In this document: one piece after another, positions 26,428-35,248 of the stretch
How the letters are laid out: each line of letters starts with the position of its first letter
Position numbering within the stretch: the stretch's first letter is position 1
NCBI GenBank assembly: GCA_024638915.1
Contig: JAHEJJ010000005.1
Location: 64,670-124,391, forward strand
Length of the DNA: 59,722 bases
Source: Robiginitalea sp.
GTDB taxonomy: Bacteria > Bacteroidota > Bacteroidia > Flavobacteriales > Flavobacteriaceae
Direction of reading: 5' to 3'
Made by a program: the position numbers and the translations under genes
The notes under the pieces: model-generated
Databases searched by the model: none
What the model saw: the letters and a program-made list of their open reading frames with translations, nothing else
What the model was told of the DNA's origin: nothing

Positions 26428-28335
26428 TTATTTTACTTCCTCAAAATCAACATCTTCTACGTTATCTCCTTCCTTAGAATCTCCAGCCTCTGATTCCTGA
26501 CCGTTAGCCGCGGCATCGGCCTGCTGGTTTTCTGCCTGTGCTTTGTACATTTCCTCAGAAGCTTGCTTCCAGGCCTCGTTGATTTTATCGAGTGCCGGAC
26601 TGATGACAGCAAGATCTTTGGACTCATAGGCCTTTTTCAATTCATCAAGAGCATCCTCTATCGGTTTCTTCTTGTCGTCAGACAGCTTTTCGCCAAACTC
26701 CTTGAGTTGTTTCTCGGTTTGAAAGATCATACTATCTGCCTCGTTTAGTTTTTCAGCGGTTTCTTTTGCCTTCATATCCGCTTCGGCATTCGCTTCGGCA
26801 TCTGCTTTCATTTTTGTGATCTCTTCGTCCGTTAGACCGGATGAGGCCTCGATACGGATATCCTGAGTCTTATTAGTCGCCTTGTCTGTGGCAGAAACTT
26901 TTATAATACCGTTGGCATCTATATCAAAGGTAACTTCGATTTGGGGTGTTCCTCTCGGTGCAGGTGGAATACCATCTAAATGGAAACGCCCGATAGTTTT
27001 ATTATCTGTAGCCATTGGCCTTTCGCCTTGCAGGACGTGTATCTCAACAGAAGGCTGATTGTCTGCGGCCGTGGAAAAAATCTGAGACTTTTTAGTCGGG
27101 ATCGTGGTATTGGCATCGATCAATTTGGTCATCACCCCACCCATGGTTTCGATACCCAATGATAGCGGAGTAACATCGAGAAGAAGTACATCTTTTACAT
27201 CACCTGTAAGAACTCCACCCTGAATGGCTGCTCCGACGGCAACCACCTCATCGGGATTGACACCTTTGGAGGGCTTCTTACCAAAAAACTTTTGTACGGC
27301 TTCCTGTACTGCCGGGATCCTGGTAGATCCTCCTACAAGAATAATCTCATCGATATCGCTTTTAGACAGGCCAGCTGATTTTAAAGCGGTTTCACATGGC
27401 TCGATCGTACGCTTAACCAAGTCGGCTATTAATTGTTCAAATTTCGAACGAGACATAGACCTTACCAGGTGTTTGGGACCCGATTCGGTCGCCGTTACAT
27501 ATGGTAAATTGATTTCCGTTTGTGAAGAAGAGGAAAGCTCAATTTTAGCTTTCTCGGCCGCCTCTCTTAGACGTTGAAGCGCCATGGCATCCTTCCTAAG
27601 GTCGATACCCTCATCTTTTTTGAATTCTTCGGCCAGCCAATCAATGATCTTTTGGTCCACATCATCTCCTCCAAGGTGAGTGTCTCCATCGGTAGACAGC
27701 ACCTCGAATACTCCGTCACCTAATTCCAAAATCGAAACATCATGTGTACCACCTCCAAAATCGAAAACGACGATCTTCTGGTCCGTATCTTTTTTGTCAA
27801 GCCCATAAGCCAGTGAGGCCGCCGTGGGTTCGTTAATAATTCGCTCCACTTTTAACCCGGCTATCTCTCCAGCTTCTTTGGTAGCCTGGCGTTGTGCATC
27901 GTTAAAATAAGCGGGAACGGTAATAACAGCCTGAGTAACGGTTTGTCCCAGGTAATCCTCGGCTGTCTTCTTCATTTTTTGAAGGATCATAGCAGAAAGC
28001 TCCTGGGGGGTATAGAGTCGCCCATCTATATCTACTCTGGGTGTATTGTTATCTCCTTTGACCACTTTATAGGGTACTCGCTCTGCCTCGGTCTTTGACT
28101 CTGAGAACTTATTTCCCATAAAGCGTTTTATTGAATATATAGTTTTGTGTGGATTTGTGACCGCTTGTCTCTTTGCGGGATCCCCTACTTTGATTTCACC
28201 CCCTTCAACGAATGCAATCACCGAAGGTGTGGTGCGCTTTCCTTCCGCATTAGGGATCACCACCGGTTCGTTACCTTCCATAACGGAAACACATGAATTG
28301 GTGGTTCCTAAATCTATTCCGATAATTTTGCTCAT
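26428..28335 (-). CDS. dnaK: Chaperone protein DnaK (Hsp70)
   Basis: 635 residues, full length. It begins [18 protein letters not shown], has [17 protein letters not shown] and [13 protein letters not shown] for ATP binding, the interdomain linker [17 protein letters not shown] near residue 390, and the acidic C-terminus ending [10 protein letters not shown]. It folds client proteins with DnaJ and GrpE, neither of which is here. The upstream region has a special promoter arrangement shared with clpB. Confidence 0.98.
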   Translation of the reverse strand: MSKIIGIDLGTTNSCVSVMEGNEPVVIPNAEGKRTTPSVIAFVEGGEIKVGDPAKRQAVTNPHKTIYSIKRFMGNKFSESKTEAERVPYKVVKGDNNTPRVDIDGRLYTPQELSAMILQKMKKTAEDYLGQTVTQAVITVPAYFNDAQRQATKEAGEIAGLKVERIINEPTAASLAYGLDKKDTDQKIVVFDFGGGTHDVSILELGDGVFEVLSTDGDTHLGGDDVDQKIIDWLAEEFKKDEGIDLRKDAMALQRLREAAEKAKIELSSSSQTEINLPYVTATESGPKHLVRSMSRSKFEQLIADLVKRTIEPCETALKSAGLSKSDIDEIILVGGSTRIPAVQEAVQKFFGKKPSKGVNPDEVVAVGAAIQGGVLTGDVKDVLLLDVTPLSLGIETMGGVMTKLIDANTTIPTKKSQIFSTAADNQPSVEIHVLQGERPMATDNKTIGRFHLDGIPPAPRGTPQIEVTFDIDANGIIKVSATDKATNKTQDIRIEASSGLTDEEITKMKADAEANAEADMKAKETAEKLNEADSMIFQTEKQLKEFGEKLSDDKKKPIEDALDELKKAYESKDLAVISPALDKINEAWKQASEEMYKAQAENQQADAAANGQESEAGDSKEGDNVEDVDFEEVK

Positions 28336-28386
28336 TGCGTATATTTTAATATTAGTGATTCCAGTTCAACTTCGCTCTCTTAATGA

Positions 28387-28426
28387 CAAACAATATGCCA
28401 ATACCAGAAACATGACAGGATGTCAT
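28387..28426 (-). promoter_or_regulatory. Putative heat-shock promoter/operator of dnaK
   Basis: On the minus strand a perfect inverted repeat ATGACA-TCC-TGTCAT (28412-28426), then after 11 bases the element TGG-N8-TTG (28400-28387), 51 bases before the start codon. The same layout with the same spacing precedes clpB at 56842. There is no TAnnTTTG box between the repeat and the gene. Confidence 0.6.
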
Positions 28427-28489
28427 TTTTTGACCGGTTCAACCACAGCGCGATAATCCGCTGAACGGTATATGGTAAACACATTACTA

Positions 28490-28957
28490 CTATTTATAGC
28501 AGTCCTGCCGCCGCCGGGTATCGGCCAGGTGAATTATCAACCACCGACCATCGTCGTTGAAAAGTTGGAAAGAATTCACCCCGCAATGCCTCAATTGGTC
28601 ACCGATCCAAAATTTATAAGGAGTCCAGGCATGTGCCATCGGTCCATCGACCTGTATATGAATATCCAATAATTCTTCCCTAAAGTTCAATGTATCGGAA
28701 ATTTGCGTGAGAGAAGTCAGGAATTGCTGAAACGAAGTGGCTCTTATCTGGTTATTTCCATCCTCGCCTGTTCTTATCGTCTGCAACACCAGCTCCTCCT
28801 TCACGACACTTTTAATAACACTTGTGTCTTTGTTGTGAAAGGCTTCAAAAAATACTTCAATAGTTTTTTTCACATCTGATTCAACTGTCACTTGAGCGAA
28901 AGTTTTGCAGCAGGACAACAATAGAATAAGTATCAGACCATATTTTGTCAAGGACAT
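28490..28957 (-). CDS. Secreted NTF2/SnoaL-like domain protein
   Basis: About 155 residues. The start at 28957 gives a signal peptide ending FAQ near residue 21; an ATG further upstream would add 40 residues that do not look like protein. The mature part has the cone-shaped NTF2 pattern: a helix VKKTIEVFFEAFHNKD, then AHAWTPYKFWIGD and SFQLFNDDGRWLIIHLADTRR. Proteins of this kind bind small molecules or act as enzymes; no catalytic residue can be picked. It is divergent from panB. Confidence 0.75.
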   Translation of the reverse strand: MSLTKYGLILILLLSCCKTFAQVTVESDVKKTIEVFFEAFHNKDTSVIKSVVKEELVLQTIRTGEDGNNQIRATSFQQFLTSLTQISDTLNFREELLDIHIQVDGPMAHAWTPYKFWIGDQLRHCGVNSFQLFNDDGRWLIIHLADTRRRQDCYK

Positions 28958-29064
28958 AGACTTGGTTTTACAGGTGCCGAAAATACACAATAATCGGTGT
29001 TCGAAAGGCTGGTCCAATACAATCCAACAAAACTCCTTACATTTATCAAGCCAAACGAACCATA

Positions 29065-29883
29065 ATGTCAGTTGCAAAAAAAGAATACAAAAGGGTCACT
29101 GTAAAGTCGTTGGTAGAGATGAAACAGAATGGGGAAAAGATCTCCATGCTTACCGCCTATGATTATTCGATGGCCATGATAGTGGATGCCGCCAATGTGG
29201 ATGTAATCCTGGTAGGCGATTCCGCCAGCAATGTGATGGCAGGTCATGAGACTACATTGCCCATTACACTCGACCAAATGATCTATCATGCCTCTTCGGT
29301 GATACGAGCGGTAAAAAGAGCGCTGGTGGTCGTCGATATCCCATTTGGAAGCTACCAGAGCGACCCCAAAGAAGCCCTGCGATCGGCTATCCGAATCATG
29401 AAGGAAAGCGGGGCCCATGCCGTAAAGGTCGAAGGGGGTGTCGAAATCAAAGAATCGGTCAAAAGGATTTTAAATGCCGGTATTCCGGTGATGGGCCACC
29501 TGGGACTGACTCCTCAAGCCATCTACAAATTTGGATCCTATACCGTTCGAGCAAAAGCAAAGGATGAAGCCGAAAAACTTCTTGAAGATGCCTTACTGCT
29601 GGAGAGGCTCGGTTGTTTCGCTATTGTGTTGGAAAAAATACCCGCTTCGCTCACCAAAAAAGTTTCAGAGAAGCTTTCCATCCCTACCATCAGTATTGGT
29701 GGTGGCAGAGATGCCGATGGCCAGGTACTGGTAATCCACGATCTTCTGGGCATGACCCACGAATTCAATCCGCGTTTCCTTAGACGCTATATGAACCTCT
29801 ATGAGGATATGGGCAATGCCATTTCCCAATATGTGAAGGACGTAAAAAGTATGGACTTCCCCAGTAAAGAAGAGCAATACTGA
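29065..29883 (+). CDS. panB: 3-Methyl-2-oxobutanoate hydroxymethyltransferase
   Basis: 272 residues, full length. The TIM-barrel motifs are present: [61 protein letters not shown] and ISIGGG. The enzyme transfers a hydroxymethyl group from methylene-tetrahydrofolate to 2-oxoisovalerate in pantothenate synthesis. The pseudouridine synthase gene starts five bases after its stop, so they form an operon. panC is not in the window. Confidence 0.96.
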   Translation: MSVAKKEYKRVTVKSLVEMKQNGEKISMLTAYDYSMAMIVDAANVDVILVGDSASNVMAGHETTLPITLDQMIYHASSVIRAVKRALVVVDIPFGSYQSDPKEALRSAIRIMKESGAHAVKVEGGVEIKESVKRILNAGIPVMGHLGLTPQAIYKFGSYTVRAKAKDEAEKLLEDALLLERLGCFAIVLEKIPASLTKKVSEKLSIPTISIGGGRDADGQVLVIHDLLGMTHEFNPRFLRRYMNLYEDMGNAISQYVKDVKSMDFPSKEEQY

Positions 29884-29888
29884 TTGGT

Positions 29889-30587
29889 GTGCCCGTAAAG
29901 ACGATTTCAACACCTCAGAACCTTCAGGTGCTACACGAAGACAATCACCTGATTGTAGTCAACAAACGCCCCGGAGATATCGTTCAGGGAGACGCCACCG
30001 GAGATATGCCGCTGAGCGAAGTGGTAAAGGCATATATCAAAAAGAAATATAACAAGCCAGGTGCTGTTTACCTGGGGGTCGTACATCGGCTAGACAGGCC
30101 TACTTCCGGAATAGTACTCTTTGCCAGAACCTCAAAAGCCCTGGCCCGCCTCAATAGAGCCCTGGCCCAAAGGCAAGCCCAGAAAATCTATTGGGCGGTG
30201 GTGCGCAATCTTCCGCCAGCAGAAAAAGCTACTTTGGTTCATTGGTTGCGAAAGAATCCCAAACAAAACAAATCCTATGCTGTTCAACAGGAAGCTACAG
30301 GCTCAAAAAAGGCAGAATTGGAATATTGTTTGCTAAAGAAACTGGATCATTATTACCTTTTGGAAATTGAATTGAAAACCGGGCGACATCATCAGATCAG
30401 GACACAATTGGCCGAAATCGGTTGTCCTATCAAAGGAGACCTGAAATATGGCGCGGAGCGAAGCAACAAGGATGGCAGTATTCATTTGCACGCCAGGTCG
30501 ATCTGCCTTGAACATCCTGTCAGAAAAGAGCAGCTGAAGATCACAGCCCCGCCTCCGCAGGATCCGGCATGGAATGATTGTGCATAA
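29889..30587 (+). CDS. RluA family RNA pseudouridine synthase
   Basis: 232 residues. The catalytic motif VHRLDRPTSG with its Asp is at about residue 66, preceded by the HEDNHLIVVNKRPGD strand. KTGRHHQIRTQL near 155 and a final LHARSICLEHP are also typical. It isomerises uridines in rRNA or tRNA; the site cannot be read. No S4 domain is present, so it belongs to the short RluA group. The start is GTG at 29889, directly after panB. Confidence 0.92.
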   Translation: MPVKTISTPQNLQVLHEDNHLIVVNKRPGDIVQGDATGDMPLSEVVKAYIKKKYNKPGAVYLGVVHRLDRPTSGIVLFARTSKALARLNRALAQRQAQKIYWAVVRNLPPAEKATLVHWLRKNPKQNKSYAVQQEATGSKKAELEYCLLKKLDHYYLLEIELKTGRHHQIRTQLAEIGCPIKGDLKYGAERSNKDGSIHLHARSICLEHPVRKEQLKITAPPPQDPAWNDCA

Positions 30588-30635
30588 TTTTTCATTACAT
30601 TTAGCTCCCAGGCCAGTAAAAAAATATTCTTTATA

Positions 30636-31166
30636 ATGATTGGAAAAAATATAAAAAAGTGGACTTTGAGCTTGGCAATATTACTCCTGCTATCATGCAG
30701 CAGCAGTAATTCCATAGACCGATTCTACGAAATGCATAAAAATGACAACCAGGTCTTAGCCGTTAGAGTGCCTCAAAGCATGCTGAGCCTACTCGGCGGA
30801 ATCTCTCCAGAATTAAGGAACATCATAGGAAATACCCGTGATATCCGCTTTATGCGGTTTTCAGGGCTCAGCACACCCAAAATCCAGTCGCTCAGCAATC
30901 AAATGAGCGATATAAGCTCGAGTTCTTTTATAGAGATTTATCGGAAGAATCAAGACGAAAAGAGAAATGTGGTCTCCATTAGGGAAAAAAGAAATCTGGT
31001 CAAAGAGATCCTGATCTTCAATCATGACGATTTCAATGCCAACCTTTTATATTTTAATGGAGATTTCGATCCCGCCAAGGTTCGTGATCTGGCTGAAAAT
31101 GAACAGTTCAACGAAATGTCCGAAACGCTTTTTTCACAGTTCAGCGGGCCGGTTCCTATCGAGTAA
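30636..31166 (+). CDS. DUF4252 family lipoprotein
   Basis: 176 residues with lipobox LLSC (Cys near residue 21). The mature domain has AVRVPQSMLSLLGGI near the start and RFMRFSG in the middle, as in DUF4252 proteins, often found in Bacteroidota next to extracytoplasmic sigma factors. No sigma factor is seen here. It is probably in the periplasm, attached to a membrane. Function unknown. The 3' end overlaps the convergent gene at 31156 by 11 bases. Confidence 0.82.
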   Translation: MIGKNIKKWTLSLAILLLLSCSSSNSIDRFYEMHKNDNQVLAVRVPQSMLSLLGGISPELRNIIGNTRDIRFMRFSGLSTPKIQSLSNQMSDISSSSFIEIYRKNQDEKRNVVSIREKRNLVKEILIFNHDDFNANLLYFNGDFDPAKVRDLAENEQFNEMSETLFSQFSGPVPIE

Positions 31167-32700
31167 GGGTAAGCGCTTTTTCACGGATCACTTCAGATAC
31201 TGGCCGGTTTTGAAGGTGACTTTCCAACCAGGAAAGTATATCGAGATATAAAAAGGCCCTTTTTTCATAAGGGTGATCTTCATACTTTTTGAGTTCATCA
31301 TAGAGTTTCTGGAATTCCCCTTTAAGCTCGTGAGGGTAAATATCTCCAAGTTTTCTGAGGAACTTGATCATCTCTTTTTGAACCTGATGCAGATCGTTCA
31401 TTTTGAGCAGGAACTTATATGTGCTTTTAAGTTGTACCTCAAGGTGGTAGTCCATCCCCGCTTCATAATGCGCTACCAGGCTAAGGACCCTTGCAAAACA
31501 CATAAGGTCTTCTCTCATTTTCAGAGATTTATTATCGATGATCTTTTTTAGGTAAGTGATACAGGTTTTATTATCACCCACCCCGAAGTAAAGGCAGGCA
31601 ATTTTATAATAAAAGATCATGATATGGTGCTGATCGATGCGGTCTCGGTGTTTTACAATACCGTATTCGATAATCTTGACAAGGTACAGGCCTTTTTCGA
31701 AGGTTCCTTCCAGAAAATGCAGGTTGAGCTTGTTGGAATTGATGTATAGAAAAGCCAGAGACCCGATGTTGTCATTATTGGGAAATTCTGGCGTATTGAC
31801 TATGGTTTCGAGTTTATCAAGCGTTGCCCGGAAAAGCGTACTATATTTTACAAAGAATAATGATTCGAGCAAATAATGGTTTCCTTTAAGGAAAAATACA
31901 GGGTTAAGGAAAATCATCGCCTCATTTTCATAAAAAAGATCTACCCACTTACTGGCATATTTATAGGAGGACAGAAAATCCTGGACCAAAAGACTATACC
32001 ATAAGTGAGCCTTGTAAAGCCATAACTTCTCCCTAAAACCAAAATCCTCGAGATGGTATTCCGGAAGATGCATTTCAAAATACCGTGTTACCTTTTGGTA
32101 ATCCTCATCGTTTCGAACATACCCAACTTTTAACATCATGCCATACAATTGCAAGGAAAGATTGGATAGCTTGCTGGTGATGACATTGAATTCTGAAAGT
32201 TCTTTGGCCTGTAGCGCCAGCTCATCGGCCCTGTCGGGTATACTACGGGTAATATACTGAGTCTCGATAATTTTTTCGAGCTCCACGATTTCGTAGGCGA
32301 TATTTTTCTCCTCATTTTCAATGGCAATTCCCTTGGCCTTATCGAGTATTTTTAAACTCTGTTTATAGAGTCCTTTCTGATATAGGATAGTTGCAAAATC
32401 CAGTTGCTCGCGAATCTGAACCCGAATGTTCTGATTCCCCGGATTCAACCTAAGGCTAACCAGGATTTGCTTGTAAAGGTGGGCCTTCAAGTTCGATAAT
32501 TGTGTCTTTTTAACAATGCCGCTGGCCAATATGGCAGACTCGTCATAAGTTTTTAATTTATCAAGTAAATTGAATAAGGCCAGGAACTTCGCCTCAGCAT
32601 TCACTCCAAGGCGGCCAACATATAACTTGAATTGCCGTTTTTCCGATTTAGACAAGGCCTTAATCAGCACAAACAATGCGTCTTTATGAACATTCGTCAT
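31156..32700 (-). CDS. Large alpha-helical TPR-like protein, unknown function
   Basis: 514 residues without signal peptide or membrane segment. It starts KDALFVLIKALSKSEKRQFKLYV and runs through regularly spaced helices with repeated Tyr/Leu pairs, like a TPR superhelix, although no strict TPR consensus is visible. Proteins with this beginning are widespread in Flavobacteriaceae as far as I recall, always without a known role. A cytoplasmic scaffold is an inference. It is divergent from leuA across 145 bases. Confidence 0.75.
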   Translation of the reverse strand: MTNVHKDALFVLIKALSKSEKRQFKLYVGRLGVNAEAKFLALFNLLDKLKTYDESAILASGIVKKTQLSNLKAHLYKQILVSLRLNPGNQNIRVQIREQLDFATILYQKGLYKQSLKILDKAKGIAIENEEKNIAYEIVELEKIIETQYITRSIPDRADELALQAKELSEFNVITSKLSNLSLQLYGMMLKVGYVRNDEDYQKVTRYFEMHLPEYHLEDFGFREKLWLYKAHLWYSLLVQDFLSSYKYASKWVDLFYENEAMIFLNPVFFLKGNHYLLESLFFVKYSTLFRATLDKLETIVNTPEFPNNDNIGSLAFLYINSNKLNLHFLEGTFEKGLYLVKIIEYGIVKHRDRIDQHHIMIFYYKIACLYFGVGDNKTCITYLKKIIDNKSLKMREDLMCFARVLSLVAHYEAGMDYHLEVQLKSTYKFLLKMNDLHQVQKEMIKFLRKLGDIYPHELKGEFQKLYDELKKYEDHPYEKRAFLYLDILSWLESHLQNRPVSEVIREKALTLTR

Positions 32701-32845
32701 CGTAAAAAAAGCAATTTAAGTATTTGTTTTACAGGCAATTACTAATGGGTAAAAGTAAATTAACATTGTAAATGGTACGTAGGATCAATCTCTATAAACC
32801 CTGCTAATTCTATTTTCGTATTATTACGATAATTATACAAAAATA

Positions 32846-34018
32846 ATGAGTAAAGATAAAGTACATATTTTTGATACTACTTTAAGAGATGGCGAACAGG
32901 TTCCGGGGTGCAAACTGGATACCGAACAAAAACTGGTGATCGCGGAGCGGCTCGATCAGCTTGGAGTCGATATTATTGAAGCCGGGTTCCCCATCTCGAG
33001 TCCGGGTGATTTCAAATCTGTACAGGGAATTGCAGAGGTAGTTAAGCATGCTACGGTATGCGGACTTACCCGATCTGTAAAGAAGGATATCGAAGTGGCG
33101 GCCGAGGCTCTAAAGAAAGCTAAACGACCGCGTATTCATACCGGAATAGGTACTTCAGACTCACATATAAAATACAAGTTCAGGTCTACCCAGGACAAAA
33201 TACTAGAAAGAGCTGTTGAAGCCGTGGCCTACGCTAAAAAATATGTAGAAGATGTTGAATTCTATGCCGAAGACGCGGGAAGAACTGATAATGACTTCCT
33301 CGCCAGGGTTTGTGAGGCGGTTATTAAAGCAGGTGCTACCGTTTTGAATATCCCTGATACAACCGGTTATTGTTTGCCTGAGGAATACGGCGCCAAAATG
33401 AAATACCTAAAAGAAAATGTAAACGGGATCGAAAAGGCCGTATTGTCTTGTCACTGTCATAACGATCTGGGATTAGCCACAGCTAATTCGATCGCCGGAG
33501 TGATCAATGGTGCAAGACAAATAGAATGTACGATTAATGGTATTGGGGAAAGAGCAGGCAACACCTCGCTGGAAGAAGTAGTGATGATCCTTAGGCAGCA
33601 TCCTTATTTGAATCTCGATACAGATATCAATAGCAAACTTTTATACAGCACCAGTCAGATGGTTTCCCACAAAATGGGAATGCCTGTGCAGCCCAATAAG
33701 GCCATCGTAGGTTCCAATGCTTTTGCCCACAGTTCGGGCATCCATCAGGATGGTGTGATCAAAAAGCGGGAAACCTATGAAATTATTGATCCGGAAGATG
33801 TTGGCGTGAATGAATCTTCTATTGTCCTCACCGCCAGAAGCGGTCGGGCCGCACTGGCCTATCGCGCAAAAAAAGTAGGCTATGAGCTGACCAAAGTGCA
33901 ACTCGACCAGGTCTATGACGAATTCCTGCGTTTTGCTGATCGGAAAAAGGAGATCAAGGATGAAGATATTCACAAAATCGTCGAAGCGGCTAATATAAAC
34001 ATTGAAAGTCTTGCCTGA
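32846..34018 (+). CDS. leuA: 2-Isopropylmalate synthase, short form
   Basis: 390 residues. The HMGL-like barrel is complete: [16 protein letters not shown] at the start, [28 protein letters not shown] and [14 protein letters not shown], followed by [12 protein letters not shown]. The roughly 120-residue C-terminal allosteric domain of the usual 510-residue LeuA is absent, and no remnant follows because leuB starts two bases later. The enzyme joins acetyl-CoA and 2-oxoisovalerate as the first step to leucine. Because of the short form, homocitrate or citramalate synthase are alternatives, but leuB next door argues for leucine. Confidence 0.88.
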   Translation: MSKDKVHIFDTTLRDGEQVPGCKLDTEQKLVIAERLDQLGVDIIEAGFPISSPGDFKSVQGIAEVVKHATVCGLTRSVKKDIEVAAEALKKAKRPRIHTGIGTSDSHIKYKFRSTQDKILERAVEAVAYAKKYVEDVEFYAEDAGRTDNDFLARVCEAVIKAGATVLNIPDTTGYCLPEEYGAKMKYLKENVNGIEKAVLSCHCHNDLGLATANSIAGVINGARQIECTINGIGERAGNTSLEEVVMILRQHPYLNLDTDINSKLLYSTSQMVSHKMGMPVQPNKAIVGSNAFAHSSGIHQDGVIKKRETYEIIDPEDVGVNESSIVLTARSGRAALAYRAKKVGYELTKVQLDQVYDEFLRFADRKKEIKDEDIHKIVEAANINIESLA

Positions 34019-34020
34019 TA

Positions 34021-35139
34021 ATGGAGCTTAATATCGCCGTCTTAGGAGGAGATGGCATTGGACCTGAGGTCACAAAACAAGCTATAAAGATTCTTCAATC
34101 AGTCGAGGAGACTTTTGGCCACCAGTTTCATTTTACCGAAGCCCTTGTCGGGGCCGCGGCAATTGAAGAAACGGGGAATCCTCTACCCGATAAAACACTG
34201 GAGCTCTGCAAGGCCAGTCATGCCATATTGTTCGGTTCGATAGGTGATCCGAAATTTGATGACGATCCAAATGCTAAGGTTAGACCAGAGCAGGGATTGT
34301 TGCAGTTAAGAAAATCCCTGAGTCTTTACAGCAACATCCGCCCTGTAAAAGTATTCCCAACGCTGATCGAAAAATCCCCGCTCAAAAAAAAGGTTATTTC
34401 TGGAACCGATTTTGTGATTTATCGCGAACTGACCGGTGGTATCTATTTTGGCGAAAAAAAGGTAAATGCGGAACAAACCCGTGCTTCTGATCTCTGTGCA
34501 TACACCGAAGAGGAGATCAGCCGGATCAGCCATATGGCATTCAAGGCAGCAAAGGGAAGGCGTAAAAAACTAACTTTGGTAGACAAGGCCAATGTACTGG
34601 AATCTTCAAAACTTTGGAGAAGGGTTGTAAAGAAAATATCGGCCAGTTACCCGGATGTAAATTTGGAGTTCATGTTTGTTGAAGTTGCGACCGTGCAACT
34701 CATATTGAATCCCAGGCAATTCGATGTTATCCTTACCGGAAATCTTTTCGGAGATATTCTATCGGATCAAGGTGGTGTGATAGGCGGCTCGATAGGATTG
34801 CTGCCCTCTTCATCCGTAGGCGACGATCATGCACTGTTTGAACCCGTCCATGGTTCGTTCCCTCAGTCCAAAGGCAAAGATATTGCCAACCCTATTGCTT
34901 CGATTTTATCGACAGCAATGCTGCTCGACCATTTCGGGCTTGATGAAGAATCGAGGGCAGTGGTTATCGCCGTATTAAAAGCGATGAAAAAAGAGATCGT
35001 AACCCCAGATCTGGATCTATCCAGCAAATATAGCACCAATGATGTTGGTGATTTTATCGCCGCGCAGGTACGCGATTCTGAAGAACATTTGACACTTAAT
35101 CGCGAGAATATATGGTTAGGTAAATCGACCATTATCTAA
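34021..35139 (+). CDS. leuB: 3-Isopropylmalate dehydrogenase
   Basis: 372 residues. It has LGGDGIGPEVTKQA at the start, RPEQGLLQLRKSLSLYSNIRPV for substrate binding, RELTGGIYFGEK, VDKANVLESSKLWR, LTGNLFGDILSDQGGV and PVHGS for the NAD site. It decarboxylates 3-isopropylmalate. It forms a tight operon with leuA; leuC and leuD, which are needed between these steps, are not in the window. Confidence 0.95.
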   Translation: MELNIAVLGGDGIGPEVTKQAIKILQSVEETFGHQFHFTEALVGAAAIEETGNPLPDKTLELCKASHAILFGSIGDPKFDDDPNAKVRPEQGLLQLRKSLSLYSNIRPVKVFPTLIEKSPLKKKVISGTDFVIYRELTGGIYFGEKKVNAEQTRASDLCAYTEEEISRISHMAFKAAKGRRKKLTLVDKANVLESSKLWRRVVKKISASYPDVNLEFMFVEVATVQLILNPRQFDVILTGNLFGDILSDQGGVIGGSIGLLPSSSVGDDHALFEPVHGSFPQSKGKDIANPIASILSTAMLLDHFGLDEESRAVVIAVLKAMKKEIVTPDLDLSSKYSTNDVGDFIAAQVRDSEEHLTLNRENIWLGKSTII

Positions 35140-35199
35140 AAGCGCAATGCGGTCATTAAAACCTCAATTTAAAAAATCTGTCATTTCAATCTGCGGGCT

Positions 35200-35230
35200 T
35201 TGAATGTCTTAGGTCATTGTTTTATCTTTG
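35200..35230 (+). promoter_or_regulatory. Promoter of pheT
   Basis: TTG at 35200-35202, a 20-base spacer and an exact -7 box TATCTTTG (35223-35230), 18 bases before the ATG. It fits the Bacteroidota housekeeping promoter pattern. Confidence 0.6.
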
Positions 35231-35248
35231 GTGGCTTAAAACCAACCG

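Noticed and set aside
28387-28400. Firm call of a sigma-54 promoter before dnaK and clpB
   Set aside because: Spacing fits -24/-12, but the second half is TTGT and TTGA instead of TTGC, and only two sites are available. I report the shared layout and leave the sigma factor open.
32701-32845. Leader-peptide attenuator upstream of leuA
   Set aside because: I found no short frame rich in Leu codons and no terminator/antiterminator pair in the 145-base gap; only a weak CGTA-N4-TACG repeat.
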